The notes beneath the pieces are model-generated. The model was not told the origin of the DNA, did no database searches, and worked only from the letters and a program-made list of their open reading frames with translations. From the NCBI GenBank assembly GCA_023091665.1, contig JALJCQ010000034.1, forward strand, positions 62,001 to 126,000: 64,000 bases of DNA, written 5' to 3'. A program made the translations under genes and the position numbers. This DNA comes from Pythium myriotylum (Eukaryota > Oomycota > Peronosporomycetes > Pythiales > Pythiaceae). Below are positions 40,780 through 52,667 of this stretch, piece by piece (the stretch's first letter is position 1; every line of letters begins with the position of its first letter).

Positions 40780-41202
40780 CGTGGCGTCCAAAGGACGCGG
40801 ATTGCTCGGTCGCCTTCCAGCTTTTTCCAACTCGTAGCTGTTCAGGGCCTCACAATAGTGACCTCATAGTCTTCTACGGCGAAAGGGACACTACCCGACT
40901 AAGTACGATGCATCAACATGGGCACAACATGGCTACACCAATGCGTGGCGACCTTGCACCTGGAAGAGGCATGAGAGAGCAAGACCGACGCGCCGTGACT
41001 CGTTCTTGATTGTATTGAATGCCAACACATTGGTATTCTTGTGTCCGAGTGAGGTAGCCACGCGAGAACGGACGTCCAGAGCCACATAGGCGGAGAGACC
41101 TACACACTTCTACTACCACGGATGCAATAGCAGGCGCTGCACCGCCCTTTCTCGAGTGGCCACCACCACCACAGCAGTCGCCGACTCGAAGCTGCCAACC
41201 AC
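40780..41202. other. Spacer between PIH1 gene and eL21 gene
   Basis: 423 bases; promoter of the PIH1 gene and 3' flank of eL21. No gene seen. Confidence 0.5.
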
Positions 41203-41764
41203 TTAGACCAAGTCCACGAACGGCTGCGGGGCCATGGTGACAGGGGCGGCACCCTTGGTCTTGAGGGTGTAGGCGGCCTTGGGCTGCACCGGCACACGCT
41301 TGATCTCGGCGCGGACTGTTTGAGACAGAAAGGACACACGAATGAGACTTTGGCGACGCTCGACACGGCCAGCGAGAGACGATGCGAAACGTACCACCGG
41401 TGGCGCGGGCCTCCTTCTTCTTCAACTCGTTCTCCTTGACACGGTTGAGGAAACCCTGACGGCACTTGGACTGGTGCACGTGCTCAATGCGCACGCTGAT
41501 GTGCTTGTGGATGACGCGGTTGCCCACGATCTTGTTCACACGCACGCCGACGGCACGCTTGGTGACGTTGTACACACGACCGGTGCGGCCGTGGTAGAAC
41601 TTGTGCGGCATACCCTTGTGGATGGCGCCGTTGGCCTTGATGTCGACGTAGTCGCCGACCTTGAACACGCGCAGGTACGTGGAGAGCGGGATCACGCCGC
41701 TCTTGCGGTACGGGCGCGCGAACATGTCGCGCGTGCGGGCACGGTAACCAAACGAGTGCGGCAT
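41203..41764 (-). CDS. RPL21: 60S ribosomal protein eL21
   Basis: Exons 41764-41395 and 41315-41203 (79-nt intron) give 160 residues, the exact usual length. Typical sequence: [20 protein letters not shown] at the start, [31 protein letters not shown], and [20 protein letters not shown]. The splice joins [15 protein letters not shown]. Part of the large ribosomal subunit. Confidence 0.97.
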
Positions 41765-42530
41765 TTTTTCTACTGTTCTTTCGACTGCACAACACGATCC
41801 GTTAGCCTCGGCACTTGCGACCCCCCAGCCCGCGCCACGACCGCCTGCTGCTCCTGCTGCTCGCCACTCGTCGCTGTCATCTCGAGCGTGGGTGCGTCCA
41901 TTTGTCTCCCTCGTCACCTCGGCTCCGAACGTCATCTCATTTCGATCTCCTAACTGCGTCGTACGCTCGTCGCTCTCGTCGTCGTCGTCCCCCCTCGTTC
42001 ATCCGGCGCTCGTACTCGTCACCTCCGCTCGTCGATCCATCTGTCCACGCGTAGCAACTCGCTGTAATCTCGATCTCTCGCGCTCGTTCTCGCTCGTCGC
42101 GACTCGTCTCACTCGGCGGCCGCGATCTCGCGTTCTACGCGGCCGTGGGCGCTCGGAGACGGCTCAAACGCACGCACGAGACGCGCTACGCACGACGCGC
42201 GAGTCGGCGGCGGCGGCGGCGGCGTGCGGGCGGCGGCGGCGCGGGGCGAACGCGCGGGCGGCTTACCTGCAGCTTCACCCTCGAACGAGACAAGAACTGG
42301 AAGCCCGCGGGCCCCAACGCTCCAGCCACCAACATACTGCGAGGCAAACTATTGGCCGCGGAGGCGCCAACGCGCCACCCATACAAAGACCAAGTCAAGC
42401 GTCAAAACCCAATCACCCACGGATGATTGGGTTATTGGTGGCGGGCAGAAACTCGTACTTACTGTGGAAGCCTACAGTACGGCGTCTCCATGTTCGAGGG
42501 TTTCGACAAAGGGAGATCCCGCGAACGGCC
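41765..42530. other. Divergent promoter region eL21/FIP1
   Basis: 766 bases between two divergent housekeeping starts; CGTCGT-rich, with no convincing ORF. Confidence 0.55.
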
Positions 42531-44258
42531 ATGGAGGTACGTATGGCGCGGGAGGCGGCGCTGTGTGCGGCGCTGCGCTTCGGGGTCGTGCGAGAGACGG
42601 GGCAGCTGATCGTGGTGCGTGTCGTGTGGTGGTGCAGGACGACGAGTTCGGCGGCGACGTGGTGGTCTCGGCCTCGCGCGGCGTCAAGAAGGAGGCGGGT
42701 GCGTGGTCGCAGCGAGTGGCGACTGGGGTGATTGGGGCGATTGGCTGACGGACTGAGCGGGCTCTCGTGCAGTGAAAAGCGAGCCGGCGACGGCGATGGT
42801 CGACGAGGACGACGAGCTCTACGGCGGCGTCTCGATCAAGCTCCACGGCGGCGCGGCCGACGACAAGAAGAACGCCACGGGCGCGCGGTCGGCGGCTGCC
42901 GGTGGAGATGACGATGACGACGACGACGAGGAAGAAGAAGTCGCGATCACGCTCACGAACGACAACAAGGGCAAGCCGGCGCTGCGCTTCACGGGCTCGA
43001 ACCGTTACGTGCGCGGCAGCTTCGGCGCCGGCGTGGGCCCGCACGCGGCCATGGGCGGCGCCAGCGCGCAGAAGGCGGACGGAGAGGGCGACGAGCACGA
43101 GGATCTGGGCATGTTCGGCGGCCGCCGTACTGCGTTTGACGTGGACATCGACATGCTCGAGGACAAGCCCTGGCGCAAGCCCGGTGTGGATATCTCCGAC
43201 TACTTCAACTACGGGTTTGACGAGCACTCGTGGCGGGTTTGTTTGGAGTCTGCTGGTGTATTGTTTTTCTTTCTACGGGGTACTGACGTTTGTTTTCATG
43301 GTGCTCGTAGGACTACGCAGCCAAGCAGATCCGCATTCGGCGCCAGCTCGCAGTGGAGAAGACCCGCGAGCAGGCTGCGCGTCAGTCAGTCACTGCCGCG
43401 AACGCCGCGGCAGCGTCGCAAGATGCGGCCAAGGGAGCGCAGGGAGGCGACCCCAACAAGCCGGACGGCCCTCCCGGTCAGTGGGGTGCGATGGGTCCGG
43501 GTGGGCCTCCAGGTCCCATGGGATTCATGCCGCCTCCTCACGGATGGCATCCTGGTATGGGGCCGCCGCCCATGGGTGGGCGCGGCCCGCCCGGTTTCAT
43601 GGGTCGTCCACCGTCAGGATGGAACGGAGCTCCACCACCGGGTTTTTGGCCTGGAGGGGGCAATGGCCCGCCAGGAGGAGGCTGGATGGGCGAAGAACGT
43701 GGTGGTCGTGGTGGCCGAGGAGGGCGTGGAGGTGGTCGTGGCGGTCGCGGAAACGACAGAGAAGGAAGCAGCGGCAGTCGAGACGAACGAGGTAGTGGTC
43801 GCGGCGATAGTCGTGCTCGTGAGCCGGGAGGACGTGATCGCTCTCGCTCCAGATCACGCTCTCGCCGGGACAGAGACGCCAAGGAAGGCGGGGCGGGTCG
43901 TGACTCGCGAGACCGTGATCGTGGAGGAAGAGACCGTGGAGATCGCGACCGCGAGCGAGACAGAGACCGTGATCGTGAGCGCGATCGCGACCGTGAACGA
44001 GACCGTGATCGGGATAGATCTCGCTCTGATCGTGATCGAGAACGAGGCCGAGACCGTGAAGAGTCGAAGTCTGGCGGTGGACGTGATCGACCGAACGATC
44101 GTGAACGAGAAAGGGGAGGACGCTCGCGATCTCGCGACCGTGACTCACGCAAGCGAAAGTCCAGAGAGGAGGGCTCGTCTGGCGGCGGCGGTGGATCCGG
44201 TGGCGACAGGAACAACGATAGCCGCGGTGGAGGTGGTGGCTCCAAGCGAAGGCATTAG
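42531..44258 (+). CDS. FIP1: FIP1-like pre-mRNA 3'-end processing factor
   Basis: Exons 42531-42536, 42638-42698, 42773-43236 and 43311-44258 give 492 residues. The first coding exon is only ATGGAG; the splice gives [12 protein letters not shown]. The defining Fip1 motif [18 protein letters not shown] is at about 154-171 and continues across the last intron ([18 protein letters not shown]). Ahead of it lie acidic regions, as usual for the poly(A)-polymerase-binding side; behind it come a Pro/Gly/Met-rich stretch, RGG repeats and a long Arg/Asp/Ser alternating tail (about 300-480), as in animal FIP1L1. FIP1 links poly(A) polymerase to the CPSF complex in the nucleus. The tiny first exon is inferred from frame and splice sites only. 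Confidence 0.9.
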
Positions 44259-44328
44259 GCATTGGTTAGTGGTCTTGATAGTGATGACTACGCGAAGCTC
44301 CCGAACAACTCTATGAATGAAGATATTT

Positions 44329-46789
44329 CTAAGCTTGTTTCCGCAGCCATAGATCCGTTTCGAGTCTATCCAGATCTTGCACTGTGATCTGGAAAGCAAT
44401 CCGTGCATCGTTCTGAATGGCTTCCACAGGAACAAACGTGAGCGCAGGAGAGGAGAGCAATCCCGACTTTACGCCCTTCGCGAGTACTTCGTGAATCTCT
44501 GAAAAACGGAATACAACAATCAGAACGACATCGTGGGTAGTAAGAGGGACATTGCAAAGAGCTCGTACCTTGTGCGATGACCTGTTCGCTTGGTGTTGAC
44601 TCATGGGGCACGTAGAAGACGCGGATGTGACAGAGGCGGTCCCATGGCATATCAGCGCTTTCAAATGCCTTTTCCACCGCAAGCAAAAGTCCAACGCAGG
44701 CTGTCTGGAGCGGCTTGTCTGCTGTCAAAGACTGTGCAGTGCAAACAATGTGGCAGAGGCTTCGCGTGATTGCACTTGTTTGCGCGAGAATCCTCCATTC
44801 GTTGACATCCACCACGTCTAGTGTCTTAGAAGCGGGCTTCAAGTACTTGACAGGTCCATGCGTGAGTGCCTGTAGCTCTGCTTCAACAAGTGCATGACGA
44901 GGCAAATGCGAGAGCTGGATAACGAGAAGTGGCGTGTGGGTCGCAAGTGCGACGATCGCTTCGGCCTTGTCCACGTCTTCGTCGCTTTCTTCGCTGTTGT
45001 AGGCATTTTCGAACGAGTCCTGCAGTCCTGCGTTGCTGATGAGCAGACGACGCGCCTCGGTCGCGACAGCGTCGGTGGCTCTCGACCCGTCCGGGGATGC
45101 CGTCACGTACACAACCGCACAGCTCACGTGGCGAAGGTTGGAATCGAGCGCGTCAAACACGTTTGCAGCATTGCGTAGAGACTGGTGGGTCTGCTCAAGG
45201 TGGTCCTTACCGATAATCTCCATGGTGTGCGGCTGGAACGCGATTTGGCCTGCAAGAAGGATGAGTGACTTGTGGAGGATGTTGGCCTGGCTATATGGCC
45301 CGATACAGTTCGGTGCCCACGCGGAGATGCTCTTGATGTGGAGCACATCGCGCATTGCGCTGCGAGGCTTCTCAAGCTTGGCGACGCCACTCCCCTTGAT
45401 CGCGAAACAGTCCAACAGCACTCGAGCCGGCAACGAGTTGAGCTCAACGCAGCTGCGAGAAGGAGGCATGTACTGGCCAAAGTACTTACAGTACTCGGCG
45501 TTGATCTTTCCAAAATCGCTCATATCGCGTACGTATAAATGCACGAAGCAGGCATCTTCGAGGGTCATGTCGTGCTGCGCAAGCGTTCCGGTAGCTTGCT
45601 GAAAGACCTCTTTCATTTCCTCTTCGAGGCTGAGCTCCGAACTGCGCTGACTCATCACACCACTGAGAAAATATTGGTTTCGGAATGAGCCAATAGCGGG
45701 GACGGTGAGACCATTGAAGGTTGAGCCAGCTAGTGCGGTCGTTGGGCTGGGACTAGAGACACTCGCAGTGCTGACCTGGGGCACGAATCGTGGGAAAACT
45801 GGAGAGTAGGGACGGAGTGCGTCATCGTCGACCGCTTCCTTGTCCTCCAGATGGCACGCCTCGACGACAATAAATGCAACAGGAGCGAAGTAATCGTCCG
45901 AGTGAAGAACGACTCGTGAGGAATCCCTATGGACACGAGACAACCAAATCCGTCAGATAGCAATTACACGGTTGCGTAACCACATCAACGTACGCAATGA
46001 TGCGCTTCTTGAAGAGTGGGCAGTCTAATGTGAGTGTCTCGTACTCGCCACCTTCGCCGCACACGTTTAGCTCGTATTTCTCTTGCTGTCAATGCGTTCG
46101 GTGAGCGGATTACCCTGCCGTTTACAGTCTGTGGTAACGTACCAAACCGAGCAACTCCATCTGCAAGTCCGCGATCGTGCGCCCTAAATGTTTGCGCGGA
46201 GACAGTCCGATCGCCGCCACTTTGACCAGAATGGCTTCGATGCCCGAGTCCACCATATCGCTGAGCAGCTCTTCCTGGTTCCGCCTCCACAAGTACCCTA
46301 GCGATGTGAGCCCAAGGCGCGAGCACACATTCTCCACGCGGTTGCGCTGGTACGACGAAAAGATTGCGCCGGTGCACACTCCCTGGACGTCCGGGAATTG
46401 CGCCTGTGAGGTTGCATTCACTCCAGTCAGTCTCCTTCACAGGCTCAACCAAGATGACTCAATTGTCGTACCAGCACTTTCTCAAGCAGTCGGTGGAGAT
46501 CCTCGACCTCGTCGCCTTCGGTGGTCGCCGTGTAGTCAATGTCGGTCTTGATAGCCTTGCCCGAGATCGTCTCGGTCACGAGCGGCTTGTCCATGCTCTC
46601 GGCGATGAGCTGCACGACGTTGTGGCCGACCGACTGGTACATGAACGAGTCGATCTCCTGCTGCTCGGGCGAGAGATGCGCCGGCGGGTGGAGATGCGCG
46701 AGACAGACGATCTCGTGGCCGTAGCGCACGCTCTCCATCATGGCGAAGCAGCTGTCCTTGCCGCCGCTCACGAGCGCGACGATCTTCAT
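44329..46789 (-). CDS. DPH6: Diphthine-ammonia ligase with two C-terminal Rid domains
   Basis: Exons 46789-46472, 46403-46143, 46085-45994, 45926-44569 and 44498-44329 (introns 68, 57, 67 and 70 nt) give 732 residues. The N-terminal PP-loop ATPase has VSGGKDS (8-13), GAIFSSYQRNRVENVC, LGYLWRR and LNVCGEGGEYETLTLDCP. It amidates diphthine on elongation factor 2, the last step of diphthamide synthesis. Two YjgF/Rid-like domains follow (about 298-404 and 423-555), as in yeast and plant DPH6. The final exon in another frame restores a sensible C-terminus. Shares a 205-base divergent promoter with the next gene. Confidence 0.93.
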
Positions 46790-46994
46790 GGCCTCGGAGC
46801 TGCTGCTGTCCCTTCTCGACGAGTGTGACCCATGCGACTCAGATCCACTGGTCGAAGAGCTCTGCGGCCGTAGATAACAAGTGTTATTTACGGATTGGCT
46901 CTGTCAGTGTAGCCATGTTGCGAGGATACGGTCTTCTGTTCTGGTTATCTACGGTAGATAGTTTTTTCGAACGTTGAGGGAGAGGGGAGGAAAC

Positions 46995-49188
46995 ATGGAC
47001 GGCAACATGGAGAAGAAGGTGCTGGAGATGCGGATTCCGCTGGATCCTCTGGCGCCCACAGCGGTCGGAGCGTGGCGACACGAGGCTCATCGGAAAGAGC
47101 GAGAAAAGAGCTCTCGATGTGCGCAGTTTGGAGCGCAGAGGATGGCTCTGAGCGAAGAGACGGGGCTGCTAGCGATCGCGAACGGCCGCGTCGTCGATCT
47201 CTACGCCGCCAACTCCATCACGACCGCCATCGCGACAAACCAGCAGCCGCCTTCCGTCAGTGAAGAGCTCCATCTGCCGTCGGCGGGCCAGATCGTTCTC
47301 GGCGACCATCTCGACGCGTACTTGCCCGACCATCATGATTGCGCTGCGTATGCGACGTGTGTCGCGTTCGTCGCCCCCAGCTTCTTGCTCGTCGCAGTGG
47401 CCACGGCTGATGGATCGACGTGGCTCTGTGGCTTCCGCATGTACAGTCGCTCGGTGGCGATCTCGCGTCGCTACGGTGCGTCGTCGCTGCTCATCCACTG
47501 CGCGTTCGCGGATCCGATCAGTGGCGTCGACGCCGTCGCATCGCTCGAACCAGTCGCGACCGAGTGCTTCACATCACAAGAGGCCGGCGCAGTGTTGATG
47601 CTGTTCCACGGCGGCTCGAACTCATCGTTTGCGGTGTTCCAGTGGGCCGAACGGTTCTCAGATCGCGTGCTCTCGATTGCGAGACTCCCCACGTCCGATG
47701 CACCACTCACTGCAATCGCGGCTGCGAGCGACGGGCGCTGGATTGCAGTTGCTGACACTCGTGGTGCGGTTAGCGTGCTGGACTTTCGGTGGTTTGTGTG
47801 GGAAGCTCGTCGAAAGCTGGACTTCCCGGCGGCTCGTACTGGGAAACGACTTGTCCTCAGGGAATCGTTCCGGCTCGGTCGACTATGTGAACGAGATCAT
47901 GCGCTGGATTCGGTGAGATTTGTCTGTGAAGCACGGGCAGGTGCCGCGGGCGCCTACGGATCGTCGCTACTATGGTGGACACACGATAAAGGGAAGAGAT
48001 CGTCCCGATACTTGCTGGTGGGACAGAGCGACGGCGCCCTCATGGTAAGTATGTTCAGAGTGAGAAGGAAGCGTTTTGGGAAACTCACTCAGTCGACAGA
48101 TCATGCACCTGAACAAGATAAGAGACGCGGACAATGGACAATCACTTGGACTCAAACCAGTCGAGGTGAGATGAGTGCACTCTAATGGTGGCCGAGAGAA
48201 ACTGAGTGAGTGTCACAGATCTATCCGGCAATTCGAGCGCTCAAAGATGAGCCTGTGGTGTTTATTTCGACACCAGCGGATACACTGACGAACATGGTCG
48301 AGTTCTCGACCACCACAAAGTCCAGTTGGAGGCGGTGGATAGTCGAGAAGCGGTTCTCAGGTGTTGAAGAGGATGTTCGTCTTCGCTGGCCGACGTTGAC
48401 AGACTCACTCGGTGAATGGACTTACAACGTAAGTTTTTTCTCTCTACCTCTCACTAGCACGCTGACTGACGGACGTTTCTGGACAGTTTTCGATTCCTGT
48501 AGTCCTCAACTCGCGTTTTCTTGCCCGGAACACGAATGTCGCCAATCACCTTGCAAATCTGCTCGTGTCCAATTCTTGTAAGATCACGCAGTGGCTTTTC
48601 GTGCTCACTCCGGATTCGATCCGTGTGTTCGGAAACATGGATGGGCGAAGTCCGCGCCAGGACTTCCCCTGCTCGTCAACTGCCTTTGAGCCATCAAACC
48701 AGCTGGAAGATACGCTGCCATTTGATAACAGCATCAAGATAGCTGAATCCAGGCAAGGCGAAGTTTCGATTGTTGCCGATGGTGAATGTGACGGTCCAGC
48801 TGTTCATGAATCAGGAAGTGTACTTGAGACGCTTCAGGATCGGTATGGACTGCCTCCAATGCCTGTGCAGCACGAAAATCGATTGAGTCATGAGTCTGAA
48901 GCGACTTCAGATGGAATCTCGCTCCCACAATCATCGAGGAATCACCGAATGACAACGGTAGAGTACAACAAGGTAAGATTCTTCATACTGGTAAGATGAA
49001 AAATATTCTGAAAGCTTCTCTAGCGCCTTGCCACTATGGCCCAACGTGTCGATCATCTCCACACAAATCTCCACAAGCTGCGAAACTCTTTCCAAGTCTT
49101 CACCAACGATGTGCAGGAGCACATGATGTACATAGGCGACAAGCTCGAGCAGCTTCAACAATCATCGATACAGCACCAAAACGACTAG
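46995..49188 (+). CDS. Possible beta-propeller plus coiled-coil protein, unknown
   Basis: Exons 46995-48044, 48219-48428, 48487-48972 and 49024-49188, all introns in phase 0 (174, 58 and 51 nt), give 636 residues. The first 400 or so residues show repeated strand-like units such as LLAIANGRVVDLYAA, FLLVAVATADGSTWL, WIAVADTRGAVSVLD and YLLVGQSDGALM, as in a degenerate WD40 propeller. Residues about 580-636 (VDHLHTNLHKLRNSF, DKLEQLQQSS) look like a coiled coil. I do not recognise the family. The start is the first ATG of the open frame, 205 bases from the divergent DPH6 start. Confidence 0.72.
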
Positions 49189-49293
49189 TCAGGCGTTCCA
49201 GAATGCCGATGGAAGCTGAAACTCTGCACCATCCCATAATCAACGGTTTCTCTCCATTCGCTCGCACATGCTTCACACAGCTCGCCAATTACG

Positions 49294-50461
49294 ATGAAGA
49301 GCATATTGCAAGCTCACGACCCGCGCGCGAGATTTGACGACAGCACGGTGCTTGAGCGACGACGCTTTGCCACTCCAGCTGACAATAATGCGACCGAAGT
49401 AATTCCGCACGTCAAGGAGAAGTACGATCCAGATCATCCAGATGCAGACTGGGGTGGGTTCGTGCAGAGAGGTTATAAGAAGAAGGCAGAGTACAGCGAA
49501 CACTCGGCAACTCGCCAGGTACGAGATCCACTGATAGAAACCAGCTCCCTCGGTTGAACCGCGTATTGCTTCCTTAGAATCTTGTCGCAGATCCCAACGG
49601 AGGAATCGTTCCTGACAGAACGGCTCCAGTCGCCTCATCCAGTTTTTCGGGAAAGAAAATGTTCGACCCCAATCAAGTGCCTGCTGGAGATCCGGTACAG
49701 ACCGAATCATGCTGAATCACCGTTTGAAACTCAACCGAATTTCCGTGACCAGTCTGTCCCGGGGATCCAGTTTCAAAGTGCAGTGTATCAAGTTGGGCCA
49801 GGCGCTGATCTCAGCTGTAGCAACTGGAAGACGTGAGCTGGATACTCAATAACAGCTAGGGGTCTCCTGCTAAAGGACTTTCTTTATTAGGTCTTACGCT
49901 GCACAGACTTCTCTTGAGACAACACCGAAAGAAGTCTTCGTTGTCGGCACTAGGAACAATTCGCAGCAAAAAAGACACGTAATTCCAATGGTGAGTGAGT
50001 TTCTCTCAAGGTGTTCAACTGTGAGAACTAACGTTCGTATTCAGTACGAGAAGGCTGCGAACTCCAGTAGCAGGTGCACAAATCGAGTATCTTCGCCAAG
50101 CACAATTTTTGGTAACACAATCGAAGCCGACTCAAGGGGGAGTTCGCCCTCTGGTCTTGTCGGGAGTGAGTCGACAGGATCACTCTCCGGTCGGCGCTAT
50201 GAGCCTCGGAGGTCGTTGCTTGCCGGGATAGGGAAACTCGTGGCAGCCGACGACTTGAATGATAAGCTTGTGTACGTCATATAACGCTGTTGGATGCCGT
50301 GGAAGATTGAGCGTAACCTAAACAGGTCCTTTGGGTTAGTCGACCCGAGCACCATTTGTCTCAAGGATACACGGATCCAACGAGGAAGACTTTGGTCGTC
50401 GAGAACCAGTAAGTTAGTGGTCTTGATTGAGAAATTTCGTGGAGGGCTCATTTCGTTTTGA
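49294..50461 (+). CDS. Small multi-exon gene of unknown function
   Basis: Proposed exons: 49294-49518, 49578-49694, 49753-49832, 49891-49990, 50045-50271 and 50326-50461; introns 54-59 nt, all phases compatible, about 294 residues. N-terminus MKSILQAHDPRARFDD, then PDHPDADWGGFV, a low-complexity middle (NLVADPNGGIVPDR) and GSLSGRRYEPRRSLLAGIGK. No known domain. Alternatives: a later acceptor for intron 1 (IPTEESF frame), stop at 50284 if the fifth intron is not used, or one more intron at the GTAAGT at 50410. The 3' end is the weakest part. Confidence 0.55.
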
Positions 50462-50578
50462 AGTCATAATATCACACTAGGATACACAGGGCGCAAAAGT
50501 TCTTTTCGGTAAAGATAATGTCCTTGTAAACGTGTGGTGACTGCCTTTGGTCACACTTGTGACCGGGGAGGGTCGAAT

Positions 50579-52093
50579 CTACATCGAGTGCATTTTGATG
50601 CGGAAGCAGAACAGACTTATGAGTACGCCCAAAAAGCTAAACGCCCCACCAACAAATACTGGGAGTTTGTACCCAAGTGTCGTTTCGACAAGCGCAGCGC
50701 CAACGACGAAGTTGAGGAGCTGTCCGAAGCAATTGGCGGAGTTGAGCGCGCCAACGTACATACCAACTTCTGCGTTTTCACCGAACACGTGGATGATGAT
50801 TGGCACAAGTAGTGCGAACATCGTCGCTTGAGTGATGGATGTTCCAATGACGATTGCGACATCAATCGCTACGACCTTGGTGAAAGCCATGACCATGAGC
50901 AACGCCTGCGGGATCACCGCAACCGTGACTACCCATTGAGTCCCAAAGTGATGGACAAGCACTGGCAAAAACCACGAGTATGCGTACCCAAGCAAGTTGA
51001 AGCCCAAGTCCGTGAGCCCGCCAGCCATCTGCACACCCCGATCGTACTGGTGCTTCTTATGAAGACAGTCCGGCAACTCGTCAATACAATCGACTGGCTC
51101 ACCCCCGTAGACTTCGATGCCAAAGAACTGACCTTTGCTCCCATTGTACGCCGTGAACCCATACATGGTACAAAAGAAGATGCCGCAATAGACGACGAGC
51201 ACACTGGGGAGCGTGCGTAATCCATGAAGAATCGACGCGAAGGCGTCGCCGATGCGCTTCCAGACAGAGCGAGACATGTCGAGTCCTTCAGTGGAGCGAG
51301 GGGTCTCATGCGCAAAGATGCAAACAGCCCCAACTGTCACGATCATGGTCACTGACAGCATCCCAAGGAACCAACGAAGGGTGAGATGAGCAGCACCGAA
51401 GAATTGGATGTACCCTGCAACCAAGATGGAGCCGAGCGTCGAGCTAGCCTGACCGATACCAGCTCCAAGTGTCTGGCGATCTCCAGCAAAGTCGGCGATG
51501 ATGAGGAAAGCCGGAGTCTGAACGACGTTGACAGTGATGTCCATCCACGTGTAGAAGAGAATTGTGAGTCCTGCGGTCCATGGATGGTGGTCACCTTTAT
51601 CGCCCAGTGCTTCTCCGATCTGTCGCGTGTAGCCCATGAGCATCCAGCAGGTCGCACTACAGACGGCTCCGTATAGCAAGAATGGGCGGCGACGGCCCCA
51701 TTGGTTCACACTGCGATCACTCAGCACGCCGACCGTAGGCGCCACGAGGATCCCTGAAAGCGGACCGATAACCTGAGTCAGTTGCACGGCAAATCGAGGT
51801 AGCAGAGTGCCGAGGTATGGACCGAGCGCAGCCCATTGCGCGGCCCAAGCCATGTTGATAGCCATGCGTGGGAGCGAGAGTAGCACGAGCATCGGGACTG
51901 AGCATCCGTGGGTATGAAGAAGAGGTGGTTGGGATGCATTCGAGTACTCGCGGCTCTTGCGCGTGGCCTCGTCGACTTCATGATCACCAATTGCAACTAT
52001 GGTATCGGAGCGACTCGATTTCGGAGAGTCGAGCGCGTCGAACTTTGGCGTGCCTTGAAACACGTACTCGCGCTCGTCAGTTTGGTTGACCAT
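50579..52093 (-). CDS. Sucrose-transporter-like MFS sugar carrier, second copy
   Basis: 504 residues, intronless, start at 52093 (MVNQTDEREY); a further 109 codons are open upstream but read like non-coding leader. Same layout as the carrier at 13907: hydrophilic N-terminus of about 65 residues, 12 likely membrane segments, SDRSVNQWGRRRPFLL with GRRRP at 133-137, DITVNVVQTPAF, DFAGDRQ, and a loop with two cysteines (VDCIDELPDC). Roughly two thirds identical by eye, so an old paralogue, not part of the recent duplications. Stop is about 117 bases from the convergent small gene. Confidence 0.9.
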   Translation of the reverse strand: MVNQTDEREYVFQGTPKFDALDSPKSSRSDTIVAIGDHEVDEATRKSREYSNASQPPLLHTHGCSVPMLVLLSLPRMAINMAWAAQWAALGPYLGTLLPRFAVQLTQVIGPLSGILVAPTVGVLSDRSVNQWGRRRPFLLYGAVCSATCWMLMGYTRQIGEALGDKGDHHPWTAGLTILFYTWMDITVNVVQTPAFLIIADFAGDRQTLGAGIGQASSTLGSILVAGYIQFFGAAHLTLRWFLGMLSVTMIVTVGAVCIFAHETPRSTEGLDMSRSVWKRIGDAFASILHGLRTLPSVLVVYCGIFFCTMYGFTAYNGSKGQFFGIEVYGGEPVDCIDELPDCLHKKHQYDRGVQMAGGLTDLGFNLLGYAYSWFLPVLVHHFGTQWVVTVAVIPQALLMVMAFTKVVAIDVAIVIGTSITQATMFALLVPIIIHVFGENAEVGMYVGALNSANCFGQLLNFVVGAALVETTLGYKLPVFVGGAFSFLGVLISLFCFRIKMHSM

Positions 52094-52667
52094 GGTACTG
52101 CAAAAACTAGAATGAGTGAGCGTATCCGCAAACAAGCACATCAAGGGGTGGGAACTCCATGCACCAACCACTAGGTCGTGGTATCCAAAGGCCGATTCGA
52201 GAGATTGTCGCGCGTGGGCTCCCTCGGACTCAGGTTGGCTATCGCCCTGTCCCATCCCTGGTTCACCTGGACGGCCAGTCGACCGCCTCGCTTCCGCCTG
52301 GCCTGGCCGCACGGGCGACAAACACAGAGAGAGACAGAAAAGCGTGCGCGAGCGCGAGGCGGGCGAGGGAGTGGGTTTTTCGCGCTTGTTCTCGCTTGAG
52401 GATTCTAGCTTCTCATACACTCTGGACGCGAAGGAGCTCGCGTCTTTCTACGTACTTGCTTGCAGCCGCGCACGCGTCGCTGCATTTCCCACCTACAAAA
52501 TCTACTTCTTCTTTCCACAATCTTGTATCCTTCAACTCCCCGGGGGGTCGCTATCGCCACCGCCACCGCCACCACTGCCGCCGCCACCACTCGTACCGCC
52601 TGTCTCGCTCTCTCTGGTTCCTCGCCTCGCTCCGTTCTCGTCCTGGTTGTGCCGCAAGCGGTCGGCC
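52094..52667. other. Spacer between MFS gene and SAP-like gene
   Basis: 574 bases; promoter side of the MFS gene with a CTCACTCATTCTAG motif at about 52100-52125 that faintly resembles the initiator element. The stretch near 52550-52600 is CCGCCACC-repetitive. Confidence 0.45.
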
